Shown piece by piece: positions 27,883-36,895 of a DNA stretch of 64,000 nucleotides (within the stretch, counting starts at the first letter, position 1; each line of letters starts with the position of its first letter). Origin of the DNA: Celeribacter litoreus (GTDB lineage: Bacteria; Pseudomonadota; Alphaproteobacteria; Rhodobacterales; Rhodobacteraceae); contig NZ_JAIUFY010000005.1 of the NCBI RefSeq assembly GCF_020165855.1, positions 496,001 to 560,000 on the forward strand, in the 5' to 3' direction. Both the position numbers and the translations under genes were made by a program. Under the pieces are notes generated by a model. The model did no database searches, was not told the DNA's origin, and saw nothing but the letters and a program-made list of their open reading frames with translations.

Positions 27883-27908
27883 CGAGTATCTGAAGGTGAC
27901 AAGTTGAG

Positions 27909-27938
27909 AGGGCTTCCGTGAGAGCGGGAGCCCTTTTA
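27909..27938 (+). terminator. Rho-independent terminator of the TRAP operon
   Basis: Eight-base stem GGGCTTCC / GGGAGCCC (one G-T pair), loop GTGAGAGC, followed by TTTT. Confidence 0.8.
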
Positions 27939-27968
27939 TACACCGCGTAACGAGCGGAGCCTTTGATC

Positions 27969-28454
27969 ATGAGCACAGCGACACCAGCCACCCGTTTTCT
28001 CGATTCTGCGGGCGTCTCATACGAGATTTTCGAATATGAGTATGGCGGCGGGGAGGGGCCGATTGGTCTTCACGCGGCTGCGTCGATCGGCTGGCCGCCA
28101 GAACGCGTGCTCAAGACGCTGATGGTCGAACTGGATGGCAAGCCTGCTTGTGCTGTGATCCCGTCAAACGCATCGCTGTCGATGAAAAAGCTCGCGAAAG
28201 CTCTGGGCGGGAAGTCCGCGCAGATGATGGAGCCTGCAAAGGCCGAGCGGCTCACAGGGTTTCATACCGGCGGGATCAGCCCGTTTGGGCAGAAACGGCG
28301 TGTGCCCATTGTGATTGATGCGAGCGGGGTGCCCGCGCATGGGCAGGTCGTGATCAACGGCGGAAAACGTGGGATGATGGTCGTGCTTTTGGTCGATGCG
28401 GCCATTTCGGCACTCGGTGCGACCGCTGCCGAGGTGTGTGCGGAGGCAAAGTAG
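27969..28454 (+). CDS. ybaK: YbaK/EbsC family Cys-tRNA(Pro) deacylase
   Basis: 161 residues. Trans-editing enzyme of the INS superfamily that hydrolyses mischarged Cys-tRNA(Pro). Visible features are VLKTLMVELDGK with the conserved Lys, the GGISPFGQKRRVPIVID core and the C-terminal SALG. The ATG at 27969 is preferred over the upstream TTG at 27963. Monocistronic between two terminators or promoters; the rpsD promoter follows about 50 bases after its stop. Confidence 0.85.
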   Translation: MSTATPATRFLDSAGVSYEIFEYEYGGGEGPIGLHAAASIGWPPERVLKTLMVELDGKPACAVIPSNASLSMKKLAKALGGKSAQMMEPAKAERLTGFHTGGISPFGQKRRVPIVIDASGVPAHGQVVINGGKRGMMVVLLVDAAISALGATAAEVCAEAK

Positions 28455-28507
28455 GGCGGTCTTTGCGGTCCTTGTCGTCAAGGTCGCCGAATTTGGCTCC
28501 GGAGCGC

Positions 28508-28535
28508 TTGACTCTGTCTTTCCCCGCTGTATAAG
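28508..28535 (+). promoter_or_regulatory. Sigma-70-type promoter of rpsD
   Basis: TTGACT (28508-28513), 16-base spacer, TATAAG (28530-28535). The expected start near 28542 falls at the base of the first leader hairpin, which gives a leader of about 134 nucleotides. Confidence 0.75.
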
Positions 28536-28541
28536 CCCGCC

Positions 28542-28675
28542 ATCCGGTGTGCAGAAATGTGCGCCGGTTGACTATTTGGTGTTGGTGGCCCCCGCAAGGG
28601 GATGACCTGTCGCCCGAGGGAAGAAGCCCGACGGAAAGGACAGCACCTTTCATACAAACTGAAAGGATCCAGATC
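28542..28675 (+). promoter_or_regulatory. Structured 5' leader of rpsD with a sequestered ribosome site
   Basis: Four possible stems follow one another: CCGGTGTGC / GTGCGCCGG (28544-28552 with 28559-28567, three wobble pairs), CCCC-GCAA-GGGG with a GNRA loop (28590-28601), CTGTC / GACAG (28607-28611 with 28639-28643) enclosing GGG / CCC (28618-28620 with 28627-28629), and CCTTTC / GAAAGG (28646-28651 with 28661-28666). The last one covers the Shine-Dalgarno sequence GAAAGGATC of rpsD. S4 is a known autoregulator in other bacteria, so this is a candidate S4-binding leader (inference). Confidence 0.6.
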
Positions 28676-29296
28676 GTGACCAAACGCACGTCTGCCAAGT
28701 ACAAAATCGACCGCCGCATGGGCGAAAACATCTGGGGCCGTCCGAAGTCCCCGGTTAACCGTCGTGAATACGGCCCGGGCCAGCACGGTCAGCGCCGCAA
28801 GGGCAAGCTCTCCGACTTCGGTCTGCAGCTCCGCGCCAAGCAAAAACTCAAAGGTCACTACGGCGATCTCACCGAGAAACAGTTCCGTCGCATCTTCGCT
28901 GACGCTGAGCGTATGAAAGGTGATACCGGCGAGAACCTCATCGGTCTGCTCGAGTCCCGTCTGGACGCTGTCGTGTACCGTGCGAAATTCGTTCCGACCG
29001 TGTTCGCGGCACGTCAGTTCGTGAACCACGGCCACGTTCTCGTGAACGGCCAGCGCGTCAACATCCCGTCCTACCGCGTGAAAGAGGGTGACGTTGTTGA
29101 AGTTCGTGCGAAGTCCAAGCAACTCGCAATCGTTCTCGAAGCTGCTCAACTGACCGAGCGTGATGTTCCTGACTACATCGACGCCGACCACTCCAAGATG
29201 ACCGCAACCTTCGTTCGCACTCCGGGCCTCTCTGACGTCCCGTTCGCTGTGCAGATGGAACCGAACCTCGTCATCGAATTCTACGCTCAGAACTAA
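28676..29296 (+). CDS. rpsD: 30S ribosomal protein S4
   Basis: Primary 16S rRNA-binding protein that starts 30S assembly, 206 residues. Starts with GTG (28676) giving [16 protein letters not shown], with the ribosome site GAAAGGATC eight bases upstream. S4 N-terminal domain followed by the S4 RNA-binding domain [20 protein letters not shown] and [20 protein letters not shown]. Not embedded in a ribosomal operon; it stands alone, as is common in alphaproteobacteria, and ends at a strong terminator. Confidence 0.97.
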   Translation: MTKRTSAKYKIDRRMGENIWGRPKSPVNRREYGPGQHGQRRKGKLSDFGLQLRAKQKLKGHYGDLTEKQFRRIFADAERMKGDTGENLIGLLESRLDAVVYRAKFVPTVFAARQFVNHGHVLVNGQRVNIPSYRVKEGDVVEVRAKSKQLAIVLEAAQLTERDVPDYIDADHSKMTATFVRTPGLSDVPFAVQMEPNLVIEFYAQN

Positions 29297-29323
29297 GTCT
29301 GAGCCGAAAATCGAAGAATTACG

Positions 29324-29352
29324 AAAGGCCGCCCAAGTGGGCGGCCTTTTTC
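29324..29352 (+). terminator. Rho-independent terminator of rpsD
   Basis: Eleven-base stem AAAGGCCGCCC / GGGCGGCCTTT with an AAGT loop and a TTTTT tail. Confidence 0.9.
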
Positions 29353-29371
29353 GTGTTGTTGTGTGGTGTCG

Positions 29372-30013
29372 TTAGAAGAGGGCGAGCGACTCCACATACC
29401 GGTCGAACGAGGTGCCCGTGACGTCGGGCACAGAACGCGACAGCCGCGACAGGCGATCATCGAACTCACGCATGCCTTCGCGCAGTGAGATCATCTCTTG
29501 GTCGAGGGTAACATCGTCGTAAATGCGTCCGCCGTCGATTGCGCCGAGATGGACATCGGATGCCACCGTGCCGAAATCGAGGTTCGTGTCTGCTTCGGCA
29601 CGCGCAATCTTTAGGAACAAACTGTCGCCGCGCTCTGACATGTCTTCGTTGAAGGCGACGAGATGCTGGTCGAGCGACATGCCGCCGCTGATTGGCCATC
29701 CGAAGCTGTTGAGTTCAAACTCGGACCGGTCGAGTGGCGTGCGCGCACTTGCAAGCGCGACCTCTGCGAAGTCGCCGGACGGGGCCTCATGGAGCGAAGC
29801 CATCATATCGCTCTGGGCCTGCTTGGTTGCGACGAACTCATTAAGCGCGGCCATCGCGTGGTCGAGCGTGTGTCCGTCCATTGCGACTGGCCCCGTCCAT
29901 CCGTCCGTCAAAACACCCTGTGCGGTGGCTCCGATCGGTGCCGCGATCAACGTGACAGCGGTGCCCAAGCCGAAGATGTGGTGTTTGAATTTGCGTGAAT
30001 ATCTGCGTTTCAT
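29372..30013 (-). CDS. Secreted protein of unknown function
   Basis: 213 residues with an N-terminal basic stretch and hydrophobic core ending near VTLIAAPIGATAQG, a probable signal peptide cleaved around residue 32. The rest is helical and acidic with no cysteine and no motif I know; repeated short segments (LDHAMAALNEF, LDQHLVAFNED, LDQEMISLREG) suggest three copies of a helical unit. GGGAGGA lies upstream of the ATG. The promoter carries a 23-base palindrome (30063-30085), so expression is probably regulated. Not recognised. Confidence 0.7.
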   Translation of the reverse strand: MKRRYSRKFKHHIFGLGTAVTLIAAPIGATAQGVLTDGWTGPVAMDGHTLDHAMAALNEFVATKQAQSDMMASLHEAPSGDFAEVALASARTPLDRSEFELNSFGWPISGGMSLDQHLVAFNEDMSERGDSLFLKIARAEADTNLDFGTVASDVHLGAIDGGRIYDDVTLDQEMISLREGMREFDDRLSRLSRSVPDVTGTSFDRYVESLALF

Positions 30014-30062
30014 CTGGTGTCCTCCCGTACCTCAGATGTGAGATTTAAGACCAAAGTATAAC

Positions 30063-30085
30063 ATTAAGTCCGAGTCGGACCTAAT
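30063..30085. promoter_or_regulatory. 23-base palindrome at the promoter of the secreted unknown
   Basis: ATTA-a-GTCCGA-g-TCGGAC-c-TAAT, symmetrical except for one position pair. It lies 50 bases upstream of the start codon, immediately upstream of a -10-like TATACT read on the minus strand, so a bound protein would overlap the -35 zone. The regulator is not identifiable from the window. Confidence 0.65.
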
Positions 30086-30243
30086 TTTTGGGGTCGTAGA
30101 TGATTTCGTGAGGTCTCTGAAATTGACGAAATCCTCTGAAAAAACGCGCTTATTCTGGTGCTCCTAAAGGGTGAAATTCCGGCGCACTTCACGCAGCAGA
30201 GCACCCAATTGACGCGCGGAGGCAACAAAAGCGCGGGGAGGGC

Positions 30244-30309
30244 ATGAGAGCCTATTCTCTTCTCTGGTCATGGGCGCAGCAGGGCGCTAAGAGTGGCGGG
30301 CAAATCTAG
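30244..30309 (+). other. Possible 21-codon leader ORF upstream of hisC
   Basis: ATG at 30244 after GGGGAGGGC, reading [14 protein letters not shown] and ending TAG at 30307-30309, 13 bases before the hisC ATG. It contains one Tyr and two Trp. Could be a translated leader that couples to hisC, or chance; I see no clear terminator/antiterminator pair. Confidence 0.25.
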
Positions 30310-30322
30310 GACGAGTGGATAC

Positions 30323-31417
30323 ATGACCCGTTTGATTGAACCGCAACCCGGTATTCTCGACATCACTCTTTATCAGGGTGGCGCGAGCCATGTTCAGGGT
30401 GTTGATAATGTAATCAAGCTGTCCTCGAACGAGAACCCGTTCGGGGCGCCGGAAAGTGCAAAGACGGCTTTTGCGAAGGCTGCGCACAACCTGCATCGTT
30501 ATCCCAACACGGATCACACGGCTCTGCGGACCGCGATTGCCGAGGTGCATGGTCTTGATGCATCCCGCGTGATCTGTGGTGTCGGCTCGGACGAGATCAT
30601 CACCTTCTTGTGCCAAGCTTATGCGGGTGTCGGCGACGAGGTGATCTACACCGAGCACGGCTTCTCCATGTACAAAATCTCGGCCCGCGCGGCTGGCGCG
30701 ACGCCGATCTGTGTGCCGGAACATGAGCGCGTCGTAAATGTTGATGCGATCCTTGCGGCCTGCAATGAGAACACAAAGCTGATCTTCATCGCCAACCCTG
30801 CGAACCCGACGGGGACCATGATCGGTCAGCGTGAGATCGCCCGTCTGGCGTCGGAAATCCCGAGCCACACGCTCCTCGTGCTTGATGGGGCCTATGCCGA
30901 GTTCGTCGAAGGGTTTGACGGTGGCGCTGCGCTCGTTGAGGCGCGGGACAACGTCGTGATGACGCGCACCTTCTCGAAGATCTACGGTCTTGGTGGTGTG
31001 CGTGTTGGTTGGGGCTACGGCCCGCAGGAAATCATTGACGTGCTGAACCGCGTACGCGGTCCGTTCAACCTCTCGGAGCCGCAACTCGCGGCTGCTGAAG
31101 CGGCTGTGAAGGATCGCGACTGGGTTGAGAAATGCCGTGAGGACAACACCCGACTGCGCGCGTGGCTTGCGGAGGCTCTCATGGAGCTTGGCATCCCGTC
31201 CGACACGTCCTGTGCGAACTTTATTTTGGCGCGCTTCCTGAACGAGGAAGAGGCCGGTGCCTGCGACGAGTTCCTGAAAGAAAACGGCATCATTGTGCGC
31301 CGCGTCTCAGGTTACGGTCTGCCGAACTGCCTGCGCATCACAGTGGGTGACGAGGCGTCCTGTCGTCGTGTTGCGCATACGATTGGCCGTTTCCGCGAGG
31401 CTCAGGTTGGTGTCTGA
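30323..31417 (+). CDS. hisC: Histidinol-phosphate aminotransferase (or aromatic aminotransferase)
   Basis: PLP enzyme of 364 residues, fold type I. Features: [15 protein letters not shown], the NPANPTGT loop, LDGAYAEF with the PLP-contacting Asp/Tyr, and [19 protein letters not shown] with the Schiff-base Lys. It transfers the amino group in histidine synthesis; since it is coupled to prephenate dehydrogenase, it may also act on aromatic keto-acids (known for this family). The ATG at 30323 follows GAGTGGA; a GTG at 30293 in frame is less likely. The next gene begins 8 bases inside its 3' end. Confidence 0.92.
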   Translation: MTRLIEPQPGILDITLYQGGASHVQGVDNVIKLSSNENPFGAPESAKTAFAKAAHNLHRYPNTDHTALRTAIAEVHGLDASRVICGVGSDEIITFLCQAYAGVGDEVIYTEHGFSMYKISARAAGATPICVPEHERVVNVDAILAACNENTKLIFIANPANPTGTMIGQREIARLASEIPSHTLLVLDGAYAEFVEGFDGGAALVEARDNVVMTRTFSKIYGLGGVRVGWGYGPQEIIDVLNRVRGPFNLSEPQLAAAEAAVKDRDWVEKCREDNTRLRAWLAEALMELGIPSDTSCANFILARFLNEEEAGACDEFLKENGIIVRRVSGYGLPNCLRITVGDEASCRRVAHTIGRFREAQVGV

Positions 31418-32333
31418 TGTGATCTACAACCGCGTTGCCCTGATTGGCCTTGGCCTCATCGCGGGGTCCATGTCGTTGGCCATGCGCCGCGCTGGCGTGG
31501 TCGGTGACATCACCGGTTATGCCCGCTCCCAAGCAACGCGGGATACGGCACGTGAAATCGGTCTTGTGGATCGCGTCTGCGAGACGGCTGCGGAAGCCGT
31601 CGAAGAGGCTGATCTCATCGTGCTCGCCGTGCCCGTCGGCGCGATGGAAGCCGTGATGCAAGAGATCGCCGGTGCGCTGAAGCCCGGCGCGATTGTCACA
31701 GACGTTGGCTCCGTCAAAAAGTCGGTCCTTGACGCCGTAATGCCGCATCTGCCGGACGGCGTCGATTTTATTGGCGCGCACCCGATGGCAGGCACAGAGC
31801 ATTCCGGTCCGCGCTCCGGTTTCGCAGAACTTTTCGACAATCGTTGGTGCCTGATTGTCCCACCCGAGGGCGCGGATGAAGGCGAAGTCAAAAAGCTCGA
31901 AGATTTCTGGGCGGCACTGGGGGCCAATACCGAACGCATGGATCCGGAGCACCACGATACCGTGTGTGCCGTCGTGTCTCACGTCCCGCACCTGATCGCC
32001 TACACCATGGTTGGCGTCGCCGACGATCTGCGTCGCGTGACGGATCAGGAAGTGATCAAGTTCTCGGCCGCTGGTTTCCGTGATTTCACGCGTATCGCCG
32101 CGTCAGATCCGACCATGTGGCGTGATGTGTTCTTGACGAACAAAGACGCAGCGCTCGAAATCCTCGGGCGTTTCACCGAGGAACTCTTTGCCCTGCAACG
32201 TGCGATCCGCACGGGCGACGGTGATCATCTGCATGACTATTTCACGCGGACCCGCGCCATTCGTCGAGGCATCATCGAGGCCGGACAGGATACAGATGCA
32301 CCGGATTTCGGCCGTTCCAAGAAAGGCTCCTGA
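31410..32333 (+). CDS. tyrC: Prephenate / cyclohexadienyl dehydrogenase
   Basis: NAD(P)-dependent oxidative decarboxylation in tyrosine synthesis. About 307 residues; Rossmann start [32 protein letters not shown] with the catalytic His, and an all-alpha C-terminal domain. The start codon is a GTG: 31410 (overlapping hisC by 8 bases) or 31419. Overlap with hisC implies coupling. Convergent with the DUF2125 gene with 19 bases between. Confidence 0.9.
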   Translation: MSDVIYNRVALIGLGLIAGSMSLAMRRAGVVGDITGYARSQATRDTAREIGLVDRVCETAAEAVEEADLIVLAVPVGAMEAVMQEIAGALKPGAIVTDVGSVKKSVLDAVMPHLPDGVDFIGAHPMAGTEHSGPRSGFAELFDNRWCLIVPPEGADEGEVKKLEDFWAALGANTERMDPEHHDTVCAVVSHVPHLIAYTMVGVADDLRRVTDQEVIKFSAAGFRDFTRIAASDPTMWRDVFLTNKDAALEILGRFTEELFALQRAIRTGDGDHLHDYFTRTRAIRRGIIEAGQDTDAPDFGRSKKGS

Positions 32334-32352
32334 GGTCTTCGGATTTGCGGTC

Positions 32353-33354
32353 TCAGCGCAGCGCGATCTTGGGTGCCGGCCCAAGCGGAATGAAACCCAT
32401 CGAGATCATGCCGTTTTTCAACGTGAGTTCGGCGTCAATCGTGTCCTTGCGACCTGACATGTTGGCGAGCATCTGACCCGCCCGCATCGCCAGATTGCTC
32501 ATGTCGGGCGGGATCGCGCCTGATGCGACGGCCAGTTCAATCATTTCACGCCAGTTAACGGCCTTGATCGCAATTGTGCCGTTGGGGTAGCCGCGTGTGT
32601 CCACAGCAAACTCACCCGCGACCTTGAGCGAGAGGCTGCCCCAGTCGAGCGAGAGCGTTTCAATCTCGACCCGTGTCGGCTGAGGGCGCGGCCCCTCCAG
32701 CGCATGAATGTCCCACGCTGAGTCAAAACTTGCTGCAATTTTAACGTCCGCAACGTCGAGGCTGTCGGACAAAAGCCCCTCGGGGTCGAGTTGCTCTAGG
32801 AGGCCCCCGGTCGGTTCCACACCCGCGGCGCGGATCGTGATGTCATGCGTCAGAGGCGCATCGGCGCGCTGCTCGCTCATGATCTCTGCCCTGTCAATCG
32901 TCAGTCCCCAATCGAGTGTCGACGCGAGGGTGAACCCCTCAATACGCGTCGCAGCGCGCTCAAGCGTGAGATTGGGGCCAGGGGCGACGAAGAGATCAGC
33001 CTCTGCCATGTCCTGAGTGATCTCGAGCCGCTGATACGGAGAGGCGAGGGTGACTTCATTGGCGAGGCGCGCGGTGAACCGTGTCGGGCGGTGGCTTTCG
33101 CTCAGAATCTCGAGACGCGGGGTGGAAAACGCGGCTCCCGTGCGCGGATCGGCAAAACGGGGTTCGACGATTTCCGTGTCAAACCGGAGCGGAAAGCCCT
33201 TGGTCTCGATCTCGGCGACCTCGGCTTGCCATCCCTCACGTTCGCGCGCCGCAATCCATTCGGAGATCGCTGCCTCGGTGCCCTTTGCGCCGATCATCCA
33301 GTATCCGAAGTAAAGCACCACAGCGGTCAGAAGGAGCCAGAGTACCTTGCGCAT
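32353..33354 (-). CDS. DUF2125 domain-containing protein
   Basis: 333 residues, one N-terminal hydrophobic segment (MRKVLWLLLTAVVLYFGYW) as signal anchor, followed by a long beta-rich periplasmic domain with KGFPLRFDTEIVEPRF, the DUF2125 opening. The start at 33354 is chosen because the family begins with a short basic stretch before this helix; the frame runs to 33393. No enzymatic motif. AsmA-like envelope proteins share the pattern, so an envelope role is possible (inference). Confidence 0.82.
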   Translation of the reverse strand: MRKVLWLLLTAVVLYFGYWMIGAKGTEAAISEWIAAREREGWQAEVAEIETKGFPLRFDTEIVEPRFADPRTGAAFSTPRLEILSESHRPTRFTARLANEVTLASPYQRLEITQDMAEADLFVAPGPNLTLERAATRIEGFTLASTLDWGLTIDRAEIMSEQRADAPLTHDITIRAAGVEPTGGLLEQLDPEGLLSDSLDVADVKIAASFDSAWDIHALEGPRPQPTRVEIETLSLDWGSLSLKVAGEFAVDTRGYPNGTIAIKAVNWREMIELAVASGAIPPDMSNLAMRAGQMLANMSGRKDTIDAELTLKNGMISMGFIPLGPAPKIALR

Positions 33355-33445
33355 GACGTCGTCCTCGACAATTCTCGTTTTCGGCCTTTGCATTGCCGCG
33401 TTGCGACGTGTTTAACGGGCGCAGAAAACCGAGGGAAGACCGCAG

Positions 33446-34018
33446 ATGACACGAACGATCACAATGTCGGAAGAGCTGAGCACGCATGGCTTTTGGGTGT
33501 TCGGCTACGGATCGCTGATGTGGAACCCCGGTTTCGAGTTCGTGGAGCGCGTGCCGGCGCGACTGGAAGACTATGCCCGGTCATTCTGTATGTGGTCTAT
33601 CCATCATCGCGGGACACCTGAAGAACCCGGTCTCGTCCTCGCGCTTGATGCGGTTGCAGGACAATGCTGTCATGGATTGGCCTTCCGGATTGGTCCTGAG
33701 GTTGCGGCAAAGGCGCTCGAGGATTTGCGCGAGCGGGAGCTGGTGTCTTCGGCGTATCTCGAGCGGCAGGAAACCCTGCATCTCGAAGACGGGCGCACAG
33801 TCGAGGCCTTGGCCTATGTGGTGGATACCGCGCACGAACAATACACGGGCGCGCTCAGTCTCGATGAACAGGCTGAAGTTATCGCGCGTGCAACAGGCGG
33901 TCGCGGGCCGAATACGGAGTATCTGTTCTCAACGGCGATGCATCTCGCGGAACTCGGGATGGAAGATCCGGAACTCACACAACTCTCTGAGATGGTTCGA
34001 CATAAGTGCGCGACGTGA
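33446..34018 (+). CDS. Gamma-glutamylcyclotransferase, ChaC-like
   Basis: 190 residues with the family signature FGYGSLMWNPGFEF at about residue 19 and the downstream ELVSSAYLERQ, whose Glu is the likely catalytic residue. ChaC-type enzymes cleave glutathione to 5-oxoproline and Cys-Gly. A second in-frame ATG at 33464 is possible. Divergent from the DUF2125 gene. Identification is good, the physiological role is inferred. Confidence 0.85.
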   Translation: MTRTITMSEELSTHGFWVFGYGSLMWNPGFEFVERVPARLEDYARSFCMWSIHHRGTPEEPGLVLALDAVAGQCCHGLAFRIGPEVAAKALEDLRERELVSSAYLERQETLHLEDGRTVEALAYVVDTAHEQYTGALSLDEQAEVIARATGGRGPNTEYLFSTAMHLAELGMEDPELTQLSEMVRHKCAT

Positions 34019-34095
34019 TTCACAAAATCGCGTGTTGGCAGATGAGGTTATAGCCCCTATCGTGGGGCCGAATTCCTCAACTGGTCAGGACGTCC

Positions 34096-35259
34096 ATGGA
34101 CCAACCCGATCTCAAGGCCGAGCTGAAATACTTTTCCCAACCTGTGCGACAGATCACTTTGATGATCATCGTCCTCGGACTCGTTGGGTTTGGACTGTTT
34201 GTGGCGCTGCCGCGTGTTGGCCCCGTTTTCCTAGCGAACCTGTATCTCAACGGGTTTATCGCGATTGTCTTCATCATCGGTATTCTCGCGTGTTTTCTGC
34301 AGGTGGTGCAGCTCGTCGCGTCCGTGAACTGGATCGAACGGTTCTCCGGCCAACGTCCACAGGTCAGCGGCAAGAAAGCCCCGCGCTTGCTCGCCCCGCT
34401 TGCAGCGCTTCTGCGTGGCCGTGGAGCAAAGAGCCAGATTTCCGCGACCTCCGCGCGCTCCATCCTCGATTCTGTGGCGACACGCATCGATGAAGCCCGC
34501 GACATCACGCGGTATATTTCCAACCTTTTGATTTTCCTTGGCCTTCTCGGGACGTTCTATGGCCTTGCGACGACAGTTCCGGCGCTTGTCGACACGATCC
34601 GCTCGCTCTCTCCTGAGGAAGGTGCGGATGTGAGCGATACCCTCGGGCAGTTGATGACCGGTCTCGAAAGCCAGCTTGGCGGAATGGGCACGGCGTTTGC
34701 CTCCTCACTTCTGGGCCTTGCGGGGTCTCTGGTCGTCGGGATGCTCGAACTCTTCGCCTCCCACGGACAGAACCGCTTTTTCCGTGAACTTGAAGAATGG
34801 CTCTCGACGATCACTCGCATCGGCTTTGCCGCAGAGAGCGAAAGTGGCGAAGGAAGCGTTGTTGCGACCATCCTTGATCACATGTCCGATCAGATGGAAG
34901 GGCTAAGCGATCTCTTCGCGCGGACCGAAGCGGCGCGGACGGCTGTTCAAACACAGGTCGGCGAGTTGAGTGACGCGGTGTCGAGGATGATGACCCATCT
35001 CGAAGGCGATACCCAAACCAGTGCGGTTCTGGCGCGGGTTGCCGAAGGGCAGGAACGGTTGCTCGAACAACTGATGGTGCAAAGCCAGTCAGAGGCTATC
35101 GACGCAGAGAGTAGGATGCGCTTGCGCTCTATCGATGTCCAGTTGCTCCGCATTCTCGAAGAACTCTCTGCCGGGCGGCAGGAAAGCATGGCCGAGGTGC
35201 GTGCCGAGATTGCGGGCGTGAGCCGTGCGCTGAGGGAACTCGGCGCTAAGGACGCGTAA
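34096..35259 (+). CDS. MotA/TolQ/ExbB proton-channel family protein
   Basis: 387 residues, four predicted transmembrane helices: about 20-40, 48-72, 138-160 and 198-222, in the MotA/TolQ/ExbB order with the conserved FLGLLGTFYGLATTV helix. The C-terminal tail of about 130 residues is cytoplasmic and coiled-coil-rich. AGGA lies before the ATG. The stop overlaps the ATG of the MotB/OmpA-like gene (TAATG), so the two subunits are made together. It is the stator-like half of a proton-driven complex of unknown output. Confidence 0.85.
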   Translation: MDQPDLKAELKYFSQPVRQITLMIIVLGLVGFGLFVALPRVGPVFLANLYLNGFIAIVFIIGILACFLQVVQLVASVNWIERFSGQRPQVSGKKAPRLLAPLAALLRGRGAKSQISATSARSILDSVATRIDEARDITRYISNLLIFLGLLGTFYGLATTVPALVDTIRSLSPEEGADVSDTLGQLMTGLESQLGGMGTAFASSLLGLAGSLVVGMLELFASHGQNRFFRELEEWLSTITRIGFAAESESGEGSVVATILDHMSDQMEGLSDLFARTEAARTAVQTQVGELSDAVSRMMTHLEGDTQTSAVLARVAEGQERLLEQLMVQSQSEAIDAESRMRLRSIDVQLLRILEELSAGRQESMAEVRAEIAGVSRALRELGAKDA

Positions 35260-36881
35260 TGGCCGTCTTGCGCCGCGCCTCTCATCGTATGTCCGGCTCG
35301 ATCTGGCCGGGTTTCGTGGATGCGATGACGGCGCTTTTGCTGGTGCTGATGTTTGTGCTCACAATCTTCATGGTCGTGCAATCCATGCTCCGCGACACGA
35401 TTTCCGGACAGGAACATGAGCTTGAGGCGCTCGGTGCCGAAGTTGCGGCGCTCGCGCAGGCGCTTGGGCTTGAGCAACAGCGAAGCAGTGGTCTTGAGGG
35501 GCAGGTGGGGGCCCTGCAGGCGACACTGACAGAGGCCCGCGCGACTGCGGAGGCGCAAGCGGCACAGATCAATTCGCTAACGGCCCAAAACGCCCAGCTG
35601 ACAACACGGATTGCGAGTTTCGAGGCGCAAGTTGCAAGCCTTCTTGCGGAGCGGGACGCTGCTCTGACCGAGGGCGCGCAACTTGCCGCCCAGATCGAGG
35701 ATTTGGAAGCCGCGAAAGCGCAACTCATCAGCGAACAGGAAGCCGCTCAACTTGCGCTCGCAAAAGCGAGGGACGAAATTGATGCCGCAACGGAGACAGC
35801 ACGCTTGGCTGCTGCGCGGCGTGAGGCGCTCGAAGCGCTCGTTGCGGAGTTGCGGGACGAAGCGGAAGTGCGGGAACTCGCCTTGGGGGAGGCGCGCAGC
35901 CAACTATCGCAGGCGGAGCAGGATCGCATCGCTGACGCGGCAGCGTTGGAGGCCCTGCAGGAGCGGTTCAAATCCTCGCAGGAAGAACTGACAGCGATGA
36001 CCCTCGCGCTCGAAGCCGTGCGGAAGGATGCCGAGGACACGCTGACGCTTCTGGCTGCGGCGCGCTCTGCGCGGGATACATTGCAAGAGCAGCTTGATAC
36101 GGAAATCACGGAGAGAGAGAGACAGGCGGCCCTTCTCGCGCTTGTTCAGGAGCAGTTGACGAGCGAAGAGGCCCTGTCCGCAGAGGGGGAGCGCAAGATT
36201 TCCCTCCTGAATGCGCAGATTGCCCAAATGCGCGATCAACTCGCCGCACTGCAAGCAACTATCGACGTTCGGGAGGCAAAGGACCGCGACAACGAGGTGC
36301 AAATCGATAGCCTGACACAAAGGCTCAATTCGGCTTTGGCGCAAGTGGCCGCCGAGGAGCGTGCGCGAGCTGCTCTTGAAGAGGCAGAACGCCGTCGGTT
36401 GGAGGAAGAGGCGAAATCGCTTCAGAACTACCGCTCCGAATTCTTCGGGCGTCTGCGCGAGATTTTGGGTGACCGCGAAGGCGTTCGGATCGTCGGGGAT
36501 CGGTTTGTCTTTAGCTCCGAGGTTTTGTTTGAACCGGCGTCTGCGGACCTCGGTGATGGCGGGAAGGCCCAGATCGCGCGCGTCGCGAATACGCTGGCCG
36601 AAGTTGCGGCAGAAATTCCGCCGGAGATCGATTGGGTCATTCGTGTGGACGGGCATACCGATAAGACGCCGCTCTCCGGCGCGGGCGTCTACCGTGACAA
36701 CTGGGAACTCAGTCAGGCCCGAGCGCTATCAGTTGTGCGCTACATGGTCGAAGATCTCGGGTTCGATCCATCGCGCCTCGTTGCTGCGGGCTTTGGGGAA
36801 TTCCAGCCTGTGGCCATTGGGGACGCTCCCGAGGCACTCGCACTAAACCGGCGGATCGAACTCAAACTCACGGAAAAATAG
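35259..36881 (+). CDS. MotB/OmpA-like protein with a long coiled coil
   Basis: 540 residues. One transmembrane helix at about 17-45, GFVDAMTALLLVLMFVLTIF, with Asp21 in the position of the proton-binding Asp of MotB. A coiled coil follows at about 45-395, then a C-terminal OmpA-like peptidoglycan-binding domain (DGHTDKTPLSGAG, NWELSQARALSVV, NRRIELKL). Anchors to the cell wall while the partner forms the channel. Ends convergently with the M23 peptidase, 14 bases apart. The long stalk sets it apart from ordinary MotB. Confidence 0.88.
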   Translation: MAVLRRASHRMSGSIWPGFVDAMTALLLVLMFVLTIFMVVQSMLRDTISGQEHELEALGAEVAALAQALGLEQQRSSGLEGQVGALQATLTEARATAEAQAAQINSLTAQNAQLTTRIASFEAQVASLLAERDAALTEGAQLAAQIEDLEAAKAQLISEQEAAQLALAKARDEIDAATETARLAAARREALEALVAELRDEAEVRELALGEARSQLSQAEQDRIADAAALEALQERFKSSQEELTAMTLALEAVRKDAEDTLTLLAAARSARDTLQEQLDTEITERERQAALLALVQEQLTSEEALSAEGERKISLLNAQIAQMRDQLAALQATIDVREAKDRDNEVQIDSLTQRLNSALAQVAAEERARAALEEAERRRLEEEAKSLQNYRSEFFGRLREILGDREGVRIVGDRFVFSSEVLFEPASADLGDGGKAQIARVANTLAEVAAEIPPEIDWVIRVDGHTDKTPLSGAGVYRDNWELSQARALSVVRYMVEDLGFDPSRLVAAGFGEFQPVAIGDAPEALALNRRIELKLTEK

Positions 36882-36895
36882 ACCGCTTTGCGGGG

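Larger units (their letters stand above)
30014..30322. other. 309-base region between the secreted unknown and hisC
   Basis: Divergent promoter region. It holds the 23-base palindrome near 30074 and, at the hisC side, a 21-codon ORF with a strong ribosome site (30244-30309). No tRNA or other RNA gene was recognised. Confidence 0.5.

Noticed and set aside
34096-36881. Zorya defence system
   Set aside because: The two-gene MotA/MotB-like core resembles ZorAB only in general layout; the other Zorya genes are absent and neighbours are housekeeping, so it is not called a defence system.
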